Assembly: GCA_022766945.1 (NCBI GenBank)
Contig: JALEOU010000044.1
Location: 45,873-109,872 of the forward strand
Length of the DNA stretch: 64,000 nucleotides
Source of the DNA: Fusicatenibacter sp.
Lineage (GTDB): Bacteria > Bacillota > Clostridia > Lachnospirales > Lachnospiraceae
Reading direction: 5' to 3'
Below the pieces are notes generated by a model. That model had not been told where the DNA came from, did no database searches, and saw only the letters and a program-made list of their open reading frames with translations. Below, in pieces: positions 63,990 through 64,000 of the stretch. The number at the start of each line of letters is the position of its first letter. The first letter of the stretch is position 1. Position numbers and translations under genes: made by a program.

Positions 63990-64000
63990 GGAGGTGAGTG
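63990..64000 (+). other. Possible ribosome site of a plus-strand gene beyond the window
   Basis: The last bases read GGAGGTGAGTG on the plus strand, a strong Shine-Dalgarno core at the right edge. A divergently transcribed gene may start just outside the window; nothing of its coding part is visible. Confidence 0.25.

Overview
The window looks like a chromosomal segment from an acetogenic, spore-forming Lachnospiraceae, most likely Blautia or a close relative. The evidence is a full carbonyl branch of the Wood-Ljungdahl pathway (CODH/ACS with its corrinoid protein and methyltransferase), sporulation genes (spoIVA, a SpoID-type gene, a Spo0A-like DNA-binding domain), two T-box leaders, a monomeric [FeFe] hydrogenase and Gram-positive gene orders. 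Genus is inference. Nearly all genes lie on the minus strand. I see no phage, insertion-sequence transposase, CRISPR array or rRNA.

Layout. About 0-11.5 kb holds amino-acid synthesis: thrC (cut by the left edge), leuA behind a leucine T-box, tRNA-Pro, a solo Spo0A-like DNA-binding protein, leuCD facing a LysR regulator, ilvC, and ilvN without ilvB. About 11.5-21.4 kb is mixed: [FeFe] hydrogenase, a Lon-like AAA+ protein without a protease domain, an orphan Na+-decarboxylase beta/gamma pair behind a riboswitch-like attenuator, an AEC-transporter/aldo-keto-reductase/Nudix operon, a MATE pump and a histidine phosphatase. About 21.5-31 kb has pheST behind a phenylalanine T-box, a YihY membrane protein, a SpoIID-like protein, galM, a likely 6S RNA, and spoIVA.

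About 31-46 kb is the acetogenesis island. In transcription order (right to left) it has a His/Cys-rich protein, cooT, a cooC paralogue, cooS, a second cooC, acsB, acsD, acsC, acsE, acsV, a DUF3786 protein, fchA and folD. CooS makes CO from CO2. AcsE moves the methyl group from methyl-THF to AcsCD. AcsB joins CO, methyl and CoA. AcsV re-reduces inactive corrinoid, and the CooC, CooT and His-rich proteins probably handle nickel. FchA and FolD serve the folate steps. Formate dehydrogenase, formyl-THF synthetase and MetF are not in the window. The island separates gpsA from spoIVA, which are usually close neighbours in clostridia.

About 47-64 kb is housekeeping: gpsA-plsY-der-DUF512 radical SAM; a plus-strand PRPP synthetase; pgeF; rimM-trmD-rplS-lepB-rbgA-rnhB-yraN; and a nucleoside-salvage operon deoC-cdd-add-deoB-crp/fnr-punA. 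Four intergenic copies of a terminal-inverted-repeat element (47-197 bp, ends GTTACTGTTCAG/CTGAACAGTAAC) are scattered through the window, two of them on either side of the spoIVA-CODH/ACS block. The strongest leads are this repeat family, the hairpins at gene junctions of the CODH/ACS cluster, the riboswitch-controlled orphan decarboxylase beta/gamma pair, and a TrmD with a long C-terminal extension.
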